DNA from: Lineus longissimus
Taxonomy: Eukaryota; Nemertea; Pilidiophora; Heteronemertea; Lineidae
NCBI RefSeq assembly: GCF_910592395.1
Contig: NC_088310.1
Location: 8,751,501 to 8,815,500, forward strand
Reading direction: 5' to 3'
DNA length: 64,000 nt
The translations under genes were made by a program, and so were the position numbers. The notes under the pieces were generated by a model, which was not told where the DNA came from, ran no database searches, and saw only the letters and a list, made by a program, of their open reading frames with translations. Of the stretch, positions 62,372 to 64,000 are shown piece by piece. Numbering within the stretch: the first letter of the stretch is position 1; each line of letters starts with the position of its first letter.

Positions 62372-63795
62372 ATGTACAGATGTCACAAAAACAGCAACAT
62401 CATGGAACTAAAACAACATGTCCTGCAGATTAGCCAATATAATGAGCTTTTAAATAATCTTCATGAGACTCCTCTTTTTCAGAGCATTTAGCGAACAGCT
62501 ATAATTGATGCCACGTCTGTTTTTACCTCCTTGTCAGGCCGGATGATTGTTTAGAACGAGTCCCGAACTTGGCGTTTAACTTTAAAATTTAACATCAAAT
62601 TGAATCTAACGCCAAATCAGTTACTTAACTTGTTATCGAGCAACCCGCGCTAAAACCGGCCCTGGTTAGCGATTCTAAAGGATGTTATCGATTTTGGAGC
62701 CCATGGTTACATGTACTCATCAGGTACTTTTTTCCCTAAATGCCATTTACATCATCGGGCAGAGTGTCGATTGCACTCTTTGAGGCCATGAAACCACATA
62801 TTGCGTTTCAGTTTGGACCAACAATTACAGTTATTTGTATGGTTACAGTCTTGGTCGCGTTGCTTACAGATGCCAGGATCGATGACACTGTACTCTAAGA
62901 GCGATTTCGAGGCAGGGACGGATAGTACCAGGCCATGGCCAATTCATAGTGAACAAACTACAAGCGACATCACTTACACAAACACAGACATCAAGAGAAA
63001 ATTATTTGCGGTTGTATGTTACAGGCCAAGCCTAACTCAACCGTAAATTATAGTCGGTAACAATATTCTATGTACGCTACTGTACAACAAACGCGAATGA
63101 AAGTAATTCATAAGGTAATGACTAGACTGCAAGCGTGTTACAGCGTGAACAACACCGCACTGCAGTAAACAAAAGACGTTATAGGCCGACTGCCATTGGT
63201 ATGATCAATCTCTCACATCGATGTCACGGAGTGGTCAATAAACCTGTAAACAAGAACACCCGGAGAGGGACTTGTTTTGTGCTGTGCCCTGACAGTTCTT
63301 TCCAGAAAGACACGTTTTTCTTATTTGTGAGACCTTTACAATGATAAAGATGCAACCCGAAACAGCATACTTGCCATGTTTGTCTTTTTAGCCTTGCCCT
63401 TGTTTCAACACTCTCAAGGAATGGGTTGAATCTCAGATTACTACCCATCAGCCATTCGCTTTCCTGGCATGCAATGCTTCAGAGGAAAAATGGCCACATT
63501 CAGTCACGTGATGCTTTTCTTTTCGTGTTGTTGGCACACATAGCACAACAACTAGCCTGGCCAGCCATAAGACATTTAAGACACTATAAACACCCACTGA
63601 CTCAAAACACAGGTGCAAGGGATCTTGTTGATGAGGCAAATCCAGACGGCGGTACACTCTTTTTTAGCAGTAATTCCGTAATAAATGTCCACATCATCTG
63701 GCGCTGTTAGTTGTTAGTCTTGATTCATATCGCAAATTTATGAACATACTTTAAACTTAACAAATTAAGCTAATGTACACTTTTTATATACATTC
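62372..63795. other. No gene seen
   Basis: Short frames on both strands (62801-63046, 63135-63344, 63426-63710) overlap and show no domain. No repeats stand out. Confidence 0.4.
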
Positions 63796-64000
63796 ATGTA
63801 TTTGGATGAATCTCGCATTCAGAATCAGCTCGATCATACAGTACGACTCCTAGAGGAGACATCAAGAGAAGAGTCGGACTTAGACATGGACGAGTTATTG
63901 GGATCTTGGGAGCAGATGATTAGGGAAGATACATCGGGAGAGGTCTACAGAATTAAGATTAATACCATTTGGATTGACTCAGTCTACATGATCGATGGTT
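63796..64000 (+). CDS. Partial open frame running off the right edge, unknown protein
   Basis: The frame is open from an ATG at 63796 to the window end (68 codons, no stop). It reads MYLDESRIQNQLDHTVRLL, ETSREESDLDMDELLGSWEQ, MIREDTSGEVYRIKINTIWI and DSVYMIDG. The acidic, non-repetitive composition is typical of real coding sequence. CTCGCATTCAG at 63812-63822 could be a phase-0 acceptor, in which case the exon begins at 63823 and the ATG is not the start. The block RIKINTIWIDSVYM loosely recalls the start of HECT ubiquitin-ligase domains (pattern RxxVxRxxIWxDS), but this is too short to rely on. Confidence 0.4.
   Translation, partial: MYLDESRIQNQLDHTVRLLEETSREESDLDMDELLGSWEQMIREDTSGEVYRIKINTIWIDSVYMIDG

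Overview
The window is animal nuclear DNA: AT-rich, intron-dominated, full of short repeats, with no long open frames. Its only securely identifiable gene is a Na+/Ca2+ exchanger (NCX/Calx, SLC8 family) on the minus strand. Three consecutive coding exons are legible at 12137-12237, 2387-2565 and 2018-2117. Each has canonical AG/GT splice borders and their phases are compatible. Together they encode the end of Calx-beta domain 2 and the segment that leads into the second transmembrane block. The 5' exons (first membrane block, CBD1, start of CBD2) must lie to the right of 12237, probably beyond the window. The 3' exons (last membrane helices) lie left of position 1. The organism cannot be named from this. 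The repeat content and NCX sequence suit a marine invertebrate, which is inference only.

Layout: 1-12237 is the exon-bearing part of NCX, with introns of 269 bp and about 9.6 kb. The 9.6 kb intron holds two decayed Ty3/gypsy-type reverse transcriptase fragments (about 8.4-9.2 kb), a perfect hairpin and a degenerate tandem repeat. From 12.2 kb to about 45 kb there is no convincing coding sequence. That stretch is built largely of a MITE-like family of about 130 bp (at least eleven full or partial copies between 13.0 and 45.0 kb), a foldback-type element present twice (19.9-20.6 and 23.1-23.45 kb), minisatellites and three T-run/G13 tracts.

At 45.5-46.0 kb there is a tRNA-like SINE remnant next to a minus-strand coding relic with WD-repeat character and a frameshift. 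From 46 to 64 kb two plus-strand coding candidates stand out. One is a putative terminal exon (56386-56685) with a strong splice acceptor and a downstream ATTAAA. The other is an open frame running off the right edge (63796-64000). Neither could be assigned to a family with confidence. A three-copy divergent tandem repeat lies at 61.5-62.4 kb.

No RNA gene, CRISPR array, operon or bacterial-type system is visible, and I found no clear new multi-gene system. The observations most worth following are the MITE family, the foldback element with diverged arms but a conserved core, the NCX exon arrangement and the two plus-strand coding candidates.
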